A DNA stretch of 64,000 nt from Roseiflexus castenholzii DSM 13941 (GTDB taxonomy: Bacteria > Chloroflexota > Chloroflexia > Chloroflexales > Roseiflexaceae), in the NCBI RefSeq assembly GCF_000017805.1, contig NC_009767.1:2666001-2730000 (forward strand). Reading direction: 5' to 3'. Of the stretch, positions 25,768-34,488 are shown in pieces. The translations under genes were made by a program, and so were the position numbers. Each line of letters begins with the position of its first letter. The stretch's first letter is position 1. The notes below the pieces were generated by a model. That model made no database searches. It was not told where the DNA came from and worked only from the letters and a program-made list of their open reading frames with translations.

Positions 25768-27468
25768 ATGACCTACCTGGCATATGCCTCAACACCCTGG
25801 CTCACATTGCTGATCCTGTCGCCGCTGATCGGGCTGGCGCTGACCGGGCTGGCAGGTGCGCTGCGGCTCGACGACCGGACGGTGAAGATCGGCGCTACGG
25901 CGTGGTCGACCATTCCCCTGGCGCTGGCGATTGTCGTCTGGGTGGGGTTCGACCCGAATGCGACTGCCGATGGACAGGGGGTTGTGCAGTTCGTCGAGAA
26001 GATTCCGTGGGTGCAGGCGATCCGGGTTGATTATTTCGTCGGAGTGGACGGAATCAGTATGCCGCTGGTCATTCTCACGGCGGCGATGGCGCCGGTGGCA
26101 ATGCTGGCATCGTTTGGCATCACTGGGCGGGTGAAACTGTACATTGCGCTCATGTTTCTGCTGGAAGCGGCGATGCTGGGATATTTCCTGGCGCTCAATT
26201 TCTTCTTTTTCTTTATCTTCTGGGAGTTCAGCCTCGTGCCAGCGTATTTCCTCATCCAGGGATGGGGTCGTCGTCATGGCGCCGATGCCGATCCTGAGCA
26301 ACGCCGCCGTGATGCTGCGCTCAAGTTCTTCGTCTACACGATGGCCGGGTCGATCGGTATGCTGCTGCTCTTCCAGTTTTTCTATGTTGCCACGGCTGCG
26401 GCCGGCATCCCGACGTTCGACCTGATCACACTGGCGCGTCTGGGACAGGGGCTGACCGTCGAACGCGCGGCGCTCGATCCGGTGAATTTGACGTTGCGCG
26501 AGATCATCTTCAACTATGTCGAGCAACTGGGGATTGCCGCTGTACTTGGGCGCTACCCGCTGCTCTATACATCGATTGCGTTCTGGGCGATCTTCATCGC
26601 ATTTGCGATTAAGCTTGGCATCTGGCCCTTCCACACCTGGCTGCCCGACGCCTATAGCGAAGCGCCGACGGCAGCATCCATCCTGCTGGCGGCGGTGATG
26701 TCGAAAATGGGCGCTTACGGCATGCTGCGCCTGATGCTGCCCTTCGTTCCCGACGCAGCGCAGTACTTTGGTCCGGCAATCGGTGCGCTGGCGCTGATCG
26801 GTGTGGTGGCAGGCGCCTTCGGCGCGCTCGGTCAGGTCGGTGGCGATCTGAAACGCCTGATCGCCTATACCTCGATCAACCACATGGGGTATGTCGGTCT
26901 GGCGATTGCAGCGGCGGCGACCGTCGGGTCGGCGGATAGCGCCACCCGAGCGACGGCGATCAATGGCGCGCTGTTTCAGATGGTGGCGCACGGTCTTTCG
27001 ACCGGTGCGCTCTTCTTGCTGGCGGGCATGCTCGCTGAACGCTGCGGTTCCGACGAGATGGGGACGCTTGCCGGTTTGCGCACCACGATGCCGGTTTTCG
27101 CCGGAGCGATGGGGGTGGCGACGTTCGCCAATCTGGGGTTGCCCGGTCTTGCCGGGTTCGTCGGCGAATTCTTCATCTTCCGTGGTGTATGGGCGTCGTT
27201 GCCCCTTTTTGCGCTCCTGGCGACGATCGGGCTGGTCGTGACAGCGCTGGCGCTGTTGCGCATGTATGGGCAGCTATTCCACGGCAAAACCAATGAGCGT
27301 AGCGCCATGCCTGATATGCGCCTCGCCGGGCGCGAGTTTCTGGCGGTTGCGCCGCTGCTGATTGCACTCCTGATTCTGGGCGTGTACCCAGCGCCCATTA
27401 TGGACCTGTCGAACCGGACGGCGACCGCACTGGTGGAAGTGTTCACCCGGGTTGTGGGAGGAGCATAG
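25768..27468 (+). CDS. nuoM: NADH-quinone oxidoreductase subunit M, first copy
   Basis: 566 residues, about 14 membrane helices, antiporter-like. 'FFFIFWEFSLVPAYFLIQGWG' carries the conserved Glu; 'IKLGIWPFHTWLPDAYSEAPTAASILLAAVM' region has the Lys and His of the proton channel; 'LIAYTSINHMGYVGLAI' follows. It is only distantly similar to the second copy next door, so the duplication is old or the copies come from different lineages. Its 3' end overlaps the possible upstream starts of the second nuoM, with an 8-nt gap to the chosen one. Confidence 0.92.
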   Translation: MTYLAYASTPWLTLLILSPLIGLALTGLAGALRLDDRTVKIGATAWSTIPLALAIVVWVGFDPNATADGQGVVQFVEKIPWVQAIRVDYFVGVDGISMPLVILTAAMAPVAMLASFGITGRVKLYIALMFLLEAAMLGYFLALNFFFFFIFWEFSLVPAYFLIQGWGRRHGADADPEQRRRDAALKFFVYTMAGSIGMLLLFQFFYVATAAAGIPTFDLITLARLGQGLTVERAALDPVNLTLREIIFNYVEQLGIAAVLGRYPLLYTSIAFWAIFIAFAIKLGIWPFHTWLPDAYSEAPTAASILLAAVMSKMGAYGMLRLMLPFVPDAAQYFGPAIGALALIGVVAGAFGALGQVGGDLKRLIAYTSINHMGYVGLAIAAAATVGSADSATRATAINGALFQMVAHGLSTGALFLLAGMLAERCGSDEMGTLAGLRTTMPVFAGAMGVATFANLGLPGLAGFVGEFFIFRGVWASLPLFALLATIGLVVTALALLRMYGQLFHGKTNERSAMPDMRLAGREFLAVAPLLIALLILGVYPAPIMDLSNRTATALVEVFTRVVGGA

Positions 27469-27475
27469 TCATTCT

Positions 27476-28993
27476 ATGAACCTGATCGATCTGCCGGCCA
27501 ATGTGCCGTGGCTCAGCCTGATATGGCTTAGCCTGGTGATCCCGACACTTATCATTGCGCTGCTGAAACCGGAGCAGAAGCAGGAGATTCGCATCGTCGG
27601 CGCGGTTTTCGCGTTTATCTCGCTGGCGCTGACGCTGCTGGTCTATCTTGCGTATGACTACCGCAGCCCGGAAAAGTTTCAGTTTCTCGAAGAAACCCCC
27701 TGGCTACCGGAACTCGGCATCAACTACATTCTCGGCGTCGATGGGATCAGCCTGCCAATGCTGCTGCTCAATGGACTGGTTATTTTTACCGGCGCGCTGA
27801 TCAGTTGGAATATCGAGGAACGAACACGCGAGTATTGGGCGTTACTGCTGCTGCTGGCTGCAGGAGTGTACGGCGTCTTCGTGTCGCTCGACCTCTTCCT
27901 GCTCTTCATTTTCTACGAACTGGCGGTGCTGCCGATGTACCTGCTGATCGGCATCTGGGGGAGCACGCGCAAAGAGTATGGTGCGATGAAACTGACGCTC
28001 TATCTGATGGGCGGGTCGGCATTTATCATTCTGGGGATGGTCGCTGTCTACTTCAGTGGCACGCTGCGCACCTTCGACATGCGCCTGCTGGCGCAATCGG
28101 CGTTGTTCACCCGCGATGTGCAGATTATTTTCTTCGTACCGCTCTTCCTGGGCTTCGCAGTGCTGGCGGGCATGTTTCCGTTCCATACCTGGTCGCCAAC
28201 CGGTCACGTCGCTGCGCCAACGGCCGTTTCGATGCTCCATGCGGGCGTATTGATGAAACTGGGGGCGTATGGCTGTCTGCGTGTGGCGATGTGGATCTTT
28301 CCCGAAGGCGCCAATTACTGGTTACTGCCGATTGCCATCGCTACACTGATCAATGCAGTCTATGGCGCGACCATTGCGATGACGCAGCGCGATTTCAAGT
28401 TCATGATCGGGTATTCGTCCGTCAGCCACATGGGATTGACGCTCATGGGTCTGGCGGCGGCCAACACGATTGGTATGACCGGCGCGGTGCTTCAGATGTT
28501 CGCGCACGGCGTGATGACGGCGCTGTTCTTCGCGGTTGTTGGGCGAATGGTGTACGACCGGACGCACACCCGGCAGTTTCCTGAACTCGGGGGATTGTTC
28601 GCCGTCATGCCATTTGCAGCGATTGTCTTCATCATCGCCGGGCTTTCATCGATGGGTATGCCGGGGCTGGCAGGATTTTGGGCGGAGTTCAACATTTTTA
28701 TGGGCATGTGGCAACGCTTTCCGCTGATCGCAGTGCTGGCAGGCATTTCGATTCCAATCACGGCGGGGTATATTCTGATTGCCGTGTACCGGGTGTTCTT
28801 TGGCGAACTGAAAAACCCCGAATTTCGCACCCTCCCCAAATTAACGGCCCAAGAGTATGCAGCCGGCGTTATTCTGGTCGTGGTGTTGATCATCAGCGGC
28901 ATCTACCCGGCGTACCTGACCGAGCCGATCGAGGCGAGCGTGCAGCCAATCGCCGAGGCGCTGGCGCGCGCCGGAACATTGGGGATGCGGTAG
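27476..28993 (+). CDS. nuoM: NADH-quinone oxidoreductase subunit M, second copy
   Basis: 505 residues, again a complete antiporter-like subunit: 'LLFIFYELAVLPMYLLIGIWG' with the Glu, 'GMFPFHTWSPTGHVAAPTAVSMLHAGVLMKLG' region, and 'IGYSSVSHMGLTLMGLAAA'. This copy looks more like canonical NuoM than the first. ATG 27476 is used; a TTG at 27452 would overlap the upstream gene. GGAGGAG lies about 10 nt before it. The TAG stop is the first base triplet of the hairpin repeat that opens array C. Confidence 0.93.
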   Translation: MNLIDLPANVPWLSLIWLSLVIPTLIIALLKPEQKQEIRIVGAVFAFISLALTLLVYLAYDYRSPEKFQFLEETPWLPELGINYILGVDGISLPMLLLNGLVIFTGALISWNIEERTREYWALLLLLAAGVYGVFVSLDLFLLFIFYELAVLPMYLLIGIWGSTRKEYGAMKLTLYLMGGSAFIILGMVAVYFSGTLRTFDMRLLAQSALFTRDVQIIFFVPLFLGFAVLAGMFPFHTWSPTGHVAAPTAVSMLHAGVLMKLGAYGCLRVAMWIFPEGANYWLLPIAIATLINAVYGATIAMTQRDFKFMIGYSSVSHMGLTLMGLAAANTIGMTGAVLQMFAHGVMTALFFAVVGRMVYDRTHTRQFPELGGLFAVMPFAAIVFIIAGLSSMGMPGLAGFWAEFNIFMGMWQRFPLIAVLAGISIPITAGYILIAVYRVFFGELKNPEFRTLPKLTAQEYAAGVILVVVLIISGIYPAYLTEPIEASVQPIAEALARAGTLGMR

Positions 28994-29685
28994 GGGCGCG
29001 CCTCAGGCGCGCCCAACGGGGGGCGCGCCCGACGGGTACGCGCCCCACGGGTACGCGCCCAACGGGATACGCACCCAACGAATGCGCGCCCGACGGTGGC
29101 CCGCCCAACGGATGCGCGCCCGGCGGATACGCACCCAACGGATACGCGCCCGACGAATCACGGACGGGGTGGCACGGTGGCACGGTGGTACGGTGGTACG
29201 GTAGCACGGTGGTACGGTGGCACGGTAGGGGCGCGCCTCAGGCGCGCCCAACGGTGGTCCGCCCGACGGATACGCGCCCGGCGGGGGTCGCGCCCGACGA
29301 ATCACGGATGGGGTGGCACGGTGGCACGGTGGCACGGTGGCACGGTAGGGGCGCGCCTCAGGCGCGCCCAACGGTGGTCCGCCCGACGGATACGCGCTCG
29401 GCGGATGGCGCGCCCGACGGGTACGCGCCCAACGGTGGTCCGCCCGACGGATACGCGCTCGGCGGGGGTCGCGCCCGACGGGTACGCGCCCCACGGTGGT
29501 CCGCCCGACGGATACGCGCTCGGCGGATGGCGCGCCCGACGGATGCCCGCCCGACGGGGGTCGCGCCCAACGGGATACGCACCCAACGGTGTCCCGCCCG
29601 ACGGATGGCGCGCCCGACGGATGCCCGCCCGACGGGGGTCGCGCCCAACGGATACGCGCCCGGCGGGGGTCGCGCCCGACGGATG
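28991..29685. repeat. repeat array C between nuoM and nuoN
   Basis: About 700 bp of GC-rich repeats with three components: the hairpin GGGCGCGCC-TCA-GGCGCGCCC at 28994, 29229 and 29349, always preceded by TAG and a G; an approximately 15-bp unit of the type CGCGCCCGACGGATA repeated throughout; and tracts of GGTGGCACGGTGGTACGGTG (about 29169-29226 and 29312-29346). Long ORFs through it are artefacts of composition. Confidence 0.88.
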
Positions 29686-29719
29686 ACGTTCAAGGGTCTC
29701 AAGAAAGGTTACAGGTGAT

Positions 29720-31342
29720 ATGTCGTTCCAGATCACCGATATTCCGCGGATTCTGCCGGAGTTGATGCTCCTGCTGCTGGGGCTGCTGGTGCTCGGCTCC
29801 GATGTTCTGACACGCTGGGGACGCGGACCTGCGGCACAACTCGAACGCGCCAGAGAAGCCGGTCAACTGACCGCCGTCGGTTTGGGACTGGTTTTTATTG
29901 TCGGGCTGGTGCAAAGCCGCTTCCTGTTTACCGTCCCTGATCCGGCTGGCGGACCGCTGGATGTGCTGTTGACGCTGGGGCGCAACTTGCAGACTGGCGG
30001 ACCTGGCGGTTCACCGATCCTAGGCGCGTTTGCGACCGACGAATTCACGATGATTGCGCGCCTGACCTTTATTGGCGCCGCATTCTTGACAACTCTGCTG
30101 GCGATGGGGTATCGGTTGACCGCCAACCCCGGTGAGTTCTATGCACTGCTGATCTTTTCGACACTGGGGATGTCGATTATGGCAGCGGCGACGGAGTTCA
30201 TTCTGGCGTACCTGGCGCTGGAGTTGTCATCGCTTTCGCTCTATGTGCTCGCCGGATACTTCCGTGAAAGTGAACGTTCACCGGAAGCAGGGCTGAAATA
30301 TTTCCTGTTTGGCTCACTTTCATCGGCAATCTTCCTCTATGGCATCAGCCTGACCTATGGGTTCGTCGCCAGTGAGAACCAGAAGGCGGGTGGCGCCCCG
30401 ATCATCGCTACGCTTTTTTCGGAGGTCGGGCGCTTCGCAACCGGCGATGCCGCCGGCAGCCCGTTGCTGATCCTGGGCATGCTCTTTATCATTGCCGGTT
30501 TGGGATATAAGATTTCGGTTGTGCCATTCCACACCTGGGCGCCGGATGTTTATCAGGGCGCGCCGCCGCCCGTCACTGCCTTCCTCTCGACAGCGTCGAA
30601 GGCAGCGGGGTTCCTGCTCCTCTACCGATTGCTGACGACGGCGTTTCCGGGAGCAGTTGGTGCGCCACGCCTGGAAGAGTTCAACGGCTGGACGAGTATC
30701 CTGGCGATCCTGGCGCTGGTGACTGTGATCGTCGGGAATCTGGCGGCGCTGCCACAGACGAATGCGCGCCGCCTTCTGGCGTACTCGTCGATTGGGCATG
30801 CCGGATTCCTGCTGCTGGCGGTACTGCTCTGGGCATCGGCTTCGCCGGTGGATCGCACCTTTGGCACGGCTGCTCTGATCTATTACCTGATAGTCTACTC
30901 GCTCACGAACCTGGGGAGTTTTGGCGTGCTGGCGGTGTTGACCAATGCACTGGGCAGCGACGACCTGAGCGCGATGCAGGGGCTGTGGCGACGCAATATG
31001 TCGTTGACCCTGATGATGACGATCCTGATCCTGTCGCTTGCCGGGATTCCGCCGCTTGCCGGGTTCTGGGCGAAGTTCTTCGTGTTCATGGCCGGCTACC
31101 AGGCGGGCGCCGTGCCGCTGGTGACCATCGCCGTGATTATGACGGTCGTCAGTCTGTACTACTATCTGCGCTTTCTCAAAGCCATGTGGATCTTGCCGGC
31201 GCCCGCAATCACACCGTTCAAGACGCCACCGGTCGCCAATGCCGCGATCATTCTTTCGACGGTGCTGGTGGTGCTGCTCGGATTGCTGCCGAACCTGATC
31301 TGGGGAACAATCAGCAGCGCAGCAAGCGTTGCCGCGCGGTAG
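29720..31342 (+). CDS. nuoN: NADH-quinone oxidoreductase subunit N
   Basis: 540 residues with about 14 membrane helices. 'FILAYLALELSSLSLYVLAGY' carries the conserved Glu; 'GLGYKISVVPFHTWAPDVYQGAPPPVTAFLST' region has the Lys/His residues; 'AYSSIGHAGFLLLAVLL' and 'LAGIPPLAGFWAKFFVF' are typical. AGGTGAT precedes the ATG. It is the last gene of the nuo cluster, 726 bp downstream of the second nuoM because of array C. Confidence 0.94.
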   Translation: MSFQITDIPRILPELMLLLLGLLVLGSDVLTRWGRGPAAQLERAREAGQLTAVGLGLVFIVGLVQSRFLFTVPDPAGGPLDVLLTLGRNLQTGGPGGSPILGAFATDEFTMIARLTFIGAAFLTTLLAMGYRLTANPGEFYALLIFSTLGMSIMAAATEFILAYLALELSSLSLYVLAGYFRESERSPEAGLKYFLFGSLSSAIFLYGISLTYGFVASENQKAGGAPIIATLFSEVGRFATGDAAGSPLLILGMLFIIAGLGYKISVVPFHTWAPDVYQGAPPPVTAFLSTASKAAGFLLLYRLLTTAFPGAVGAPRLEEFNGWTSILAILALVTVIVGNLAALPQTNARRLLAYSSIGHAGFLLLAVLLWASASPVDRTFGTAALIYYLIVYSLTNLGSFGVLAVLTNALGSDDLSAMQGLWRRNMSLTLMMTILILSLAGIPPLAGFWAKFFVFMAGYQAGAVPLVTIAVIMTVVSLYYYLRFLKAMWILPAPAITPFKTPPVANAAIILSTVLVVLLGLLPNLIWGTISSAASVAAR

Positions 31343-31460
31343 ATGTGCGTAGCGAACATATGTCACCCTGGTGGGGGAAAGAGTCTCGCCGCGCGCCAGG
31401 AGATGCGATGTTGCGCACACTATGATGGCAGGCGCCTGGCATTTATCTGGAAACAAGAGC

Positions 31461-32024
31461 ATGACCGACCCACTGCCGGAAGACTCCAATACAGCCCATC
31501 CATTGCGTGAAGCGTCGAGCCAGGTGATTGGCGGAACGCTATTCGAGCGACTGATCGAGCAGGCGCGCGCTGCCAACCAGCCGCAGCGCGGCGCGCCAAA
31601 CCAGAACGATTTTGAGACGCTGGTCGACCGTCTGATCGAGCAGGCGCGCGCGGATGGCGCATTCGATAACCTTCCCGGCGCCGGCAAACCGCTCCGCTAC
31701 GATGATGATGCCCTCACTCCCGAAGATATGCGCGCCGGGTTTCGTTTGTTGAAGAACGCTGGCTTTGCGCCGCTCTGGATCGAAGCGCGCCGCGACATCG
31801 ACGCCGAGCGTGCACGCATCTCCGCATGGCTCCAGAACGCCAACCGCCGCTGGTCACGCCTCCCGCCTGCTATTCGTGCCCGTTTGCGCGCTGAGTATCG
31901 GGAGATGCTCACGAACCTGCAACGCCAGATTGCCTCGTATAATCTTATTGCTCCAACGGCGGCGGGGCAGATCGAAGGTCTGCGCATCGAGGACGAAGTG
32001 CGCAAGCTAGGGGAGCAGGCATGA
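31461..32024 (+). CDS. DUF1992 (DnaJC28-type) protein
   Basis: 187 residues. 'LVDRLIEQARADGAFDNLPGAGKPL' is the diagnostic DUF1992 segment, shared with the conserved domain of DNAJC28 and E. coli YhdN-like proteins. A similar half-motif 'GTLFERLIEQARA' precedes it (about residues 27-39), suggesting a partial internal duplication. The rest is charged helices. Function unknown; cytoplasmic. ATG 31461 is chosen; ATGs at 31422 and 31425 and a GTG at 31371 are in frame. Confidence 0.78.
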   Translation: MTDPLPEDSNTAHPLREASSQVIGGTLFERLIEQARAANQPQRGAPNQNDFETLVDRLIEQARADGAFDNLPGAGKPLRYDDDALTPEDMRAGFRLLKNAGFAPLWIEARRDIDAERARISAWLQNANRRWSRLPPAIRARLRAEYREMLTNLQRQIASYNLIAPTAAGQIEGLRIEDEVRKLGEQA

Positions 32025-32419
32025 CACAGCAAGGAACTGCTCGTGTCTGCCATCCCTCGCACGTGAGCGCTGCGCCTTCTTGGAAGGGAACATCTCACAC
32101 AAAGGCGCAGAAGCGCAAAGAGTTGCAGGCGAAAAACCTTTGCTGACAACGCGAGACTCCCTGTAGGATTTGCCTGATCTGAGCGCCGATCATCGTTCCG
32201 GTGGCGGCGCTCGTTGCCTGGGCAGCGTTGCACATGCTTACAGTTGGGATCAACAGAATCCGTCAATCACTCAAAACCAGGGTTTGGGAGAGGCTCCCAA
32301 AGAGCAGAGTCGGCGGCTAAATGAACGAACTGTCGCAAATGAGCGGCGTCCCGCCGACTCAGGGCATCGCGCATAAGTCCGCTTGCACGGTGATGTGGCG
32401 GTCCTTCGGAGCCGTAACT
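32025..32419. other. intergenic spacer
   Basis: About 400 bp without a recognisable gene. It contains a short ACACAAAGGCGCAGAAGCGC motif at about 32098, similar to the one at about 25407, and scattered short inverted repeats. Confidence 0.45.
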
Positions 32420-32449
32420 TTGATGGTGTACAATACTACACCATAGGAT
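32420..32449 (+). promoter_or_regulatory. promoter with internal palindrome upstream of the sensor gene
   Basis: TTGATG (32420-32425), an 18-nt spacer and TAGGAT (32444-32449) form a fair sigma-70 promoter. A perfect inverted repeat ATGGTGTA-CAATAC-TACACCAT (32423-32444) fills the spacer, so a dimeric regulator could occlude RNA polymerase. The gene starts 23 nt downstream. Confidence 0.5.
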
Positions 32450-32471
32450 ACTGTTCGAGACGCGCAAACGT

Positions 32472-34412
32472 ATGACGGACCTGCCATTTCTGACGAATCT
32501 GCTGCTTGCCATCAACGATCTCCTGACATCCGCCGTTTTGATAGTCTCATTCTCGCTCCTGGTCTACCTTGTGCTCCAGAATCGCTACACGCCGATTGCA
32601 CGCGCGCTGGCGGTGTTGCTTGGGAGCATCGTTGTGGTGTTCGGCGGCGACGTGCTGACACAACAGGTGCAGCGCGAGGAAACGCTTCATATTCTGCTGC
32701 GCGCGCAATGGCTCGGTATCGTTGGCGTGCCGGCAGGGTATATCCATCTGGCGGATGCGTTGCTCGATTTCAGCGGGCAGCGCCACCTGCGGCGCCGCTG
32801 GAGCGTTCCGGTCGCATATGCGATAAGTGTCGTCTTTCTGGTATTCGCGTGGGGCACGGACCTGGTGTTGCGCAATGGTGTGCAGGTTCAACCGGTCGCG
32901 CAGTTCAACGCCGGTCCCCTCTTCTGGCTGTTTACTGTCTACTTCGCAATCGCCTGTCTCATCGGGCTGGCTGCCTCGCTGCGCGTGCGCCAGGCGGCGC
33001 TGACGCCGACCCTGCGCCGGCGTATGACCTACCTGAGCCTGACGTTTGTCGGTCCGGCGATTGCGGTCTACCCGTTTCTCGTCATTCCAGGACCGGAGTA
33101 TTTCGTTCCATTTGCGCTCGTCCTTTTTCTAGTAGCGGTGGGAAACGTTGCGGTTATGCTGATGACAACGGTGATGGTCTACAGTATCGCATTCCAGGGA
33201 TTGCCGCTGCCAGACCGCCTGATCAAGCAAGATTTCATCCGCTGGGTGTTGTACGGTCCCTTCGTTGGCGTCTGCATCGCGTTGTTCCTGCGCGCCACGC
33301 CGGTGCTGGCGCGCTGGCTCGGTTTGCCGGAGCAGGTGCTGTTGACGGCCGGCGTAGTGATGATGACCGTAATGATGCCGCTGTTTGTCAACCGCCTGAA
33401 GCCATACCTCGATGCGCTGGTGTATGCACAGGATCACGCCGAGATCGACTACCTGCGCGCCCTACCGCGCAACACCTTCACCCAGACCGACCTGCGCAGC
33501 CTTCTGGAGAACACGCTGGTTGTCGTCTGCGGAGCATTGCGTTCAGAGACCGGATTCGTTGCTGCGCCGGACGATGCTGGCGGCTATACTGTGAAAATGC
33601 TGGTGGGGTCGCGCCAGGTAGTGCGGCGATTTGTCAATGATCACCCACTGGTCGATCTGATAGAGCGATTATCGCGGTTGCCGCCGCGACCGGCCGGCGA
33701 TACGCCGCCAGCCGAGACGTTTCTGCGTGTTGAAGGGTTTTGGCTGCTGCCGCTCCGCGCTCCCAACGGCGAGTTGATCGGATGTCTCGGTGTTGCCTAC
33801 CCGCATGATACGCTTGGCGCCGATGCGCGGCGTCTCATTGGGGCGCTGGCGCACCGTATGGAACTGGCGCTCGAAACGGTGCAGATGCAGCAGCGGTTGT
33901 TCAACACGCTGCGCGGGTTGGGACCGGATATGCAGTCGCTCCAGCATTTGAGCACCCAACTCGAGCAGGCAACACCGGCCTCGCTTCAAACGCTCGAGGC
34001 GGATGTTGCGTTGCTGCCCGAGTTTCCGCAACTGGTCAAGGAGGCGCTGGCACACTACTGGGGAGGACCGAAACTGTCGGAAAGTCCCCTGTTGGGGTTG
34101 CGAACGGTGCAGCGAATACTCGATGAGCAAGGAGGCAGCCCGACGCGCGCGTTGCAGGCGGTGCTACGCCAGGCGATTGAGAACCTGCGCCCCGATGCGC
34201 AACTCGATCCATCAGCGCAGGAATGGCTGCTGTACAATATTCTGGAGATGCGCTTCTTGCAAGGGCGGCGCATTCGTGAGACCGCCGATCGCCTGGCGAT
34301 GAGCGAGTCCGACCTGTACCGCAAGCAGCGCATCGCCGTGGAAGAAGTGGCGCGCCAGCTGGCGTTGATGGAAGAAGCGGCCAATCGGGTGGCGGTGGAG
34401 AAGAATCTATAA
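32472..34412 (+). CDS. membrane sensor-like protein: multi-TM, GAF-like domain, C-terminal HTH
   Basis: 646 residues. Residues 1-320 hold about 8 membrane helices, arranged like the 7TM sensor modules of some histidine kinases. Residues about 345-475 look like a GAF domain (start 'RSLLENTLVVVCGALRSETGFVA', end 'GELIGCLGVAYPH...RLIGALAHRMELAL'). Instead of a kinase, the C-terminus ends in 'GRRIRETADRLAMSESDLYRKQRIAVEEVA', a helix-turn-helix like sigma region 4/LuxR types. This suggests a membrane-bound one-component regulator; the ligand and targets are unknown. The palindrome in its own promoter is a candidate autoregulatory site. Confidence 0.62.
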   Translation: MTDLPFLTNLLLAINDLLTSAVLIVSFSLLVYLVLQNRYTPIARALAVLLGSIVVVFGGDVLTQQVQREETLHILLRAQWLGIVGVPAGYIHLADALLDFSGQRHLRRRWSVPVAYAISVVFLVFAWGTDLVLRNGVQVQPVAQFNAGPLFWLFTVYFAIACLIGLAASLRVRQAALTPTLRRRMTYLSLTFVGPAIAVYPFLVIPGPEYFVPFALVLFLVAVGNVAVMLMTTVMVYSIAFQGLPLPDRLIKQDFIRWVLYGPFVGVCIALFLRATPVLARWLGLPEQVLLTAGVVMMTVMMPLFVNRLKPYLDALVYAQDHAEIDYLRALPRNTFTQTDLRSLLENTLVVVCGALRSETGFVAAPDDAGGYTVKMLVGSRQVVRRFVNDHPLVDLIERLSRLPPRPAGDTPPAETFLRVEGFWLLPLRAPNGELIGCLGVAYPHDTLGADARRLIGALAHRMELALETVQMQQRLFNTLRGLGPDMQSLQHLSTQLEQATPASLQTLEADVALLPEFPQLVKEALAHYWGGPKLSESPLLGLRTVQRILDEQGGSPTRALQAVLRQAIENLRPDAQLDPSAQEWLLYNILEMRFLQGRRIRETADRLAMSESDLYRKQRIAVEEVARQLALMEEAANRVAVEKNL

Positions 34413-34488
34413 CGACGTTTTTTGGTTAAGACCGGCTTTGGTGCATGAATGATTGACAAAGAGCGTGTGACCGTGTGCCTCACGACAG

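Noticed and set aside
28991..29015. GC-rich hairpin after nuoM as a rho-independent terminator
   Set aside because: It has no following U-tract and recurs several times inside arrays; nuoN lies downstream in the same direction.
28678..29718. Long open frames through array C on both strands
   Set aside because: They consist only of translated GC-rich repeats (RPTDTRPTG-like) and overlap a real nuoM end; no start signals or domains.
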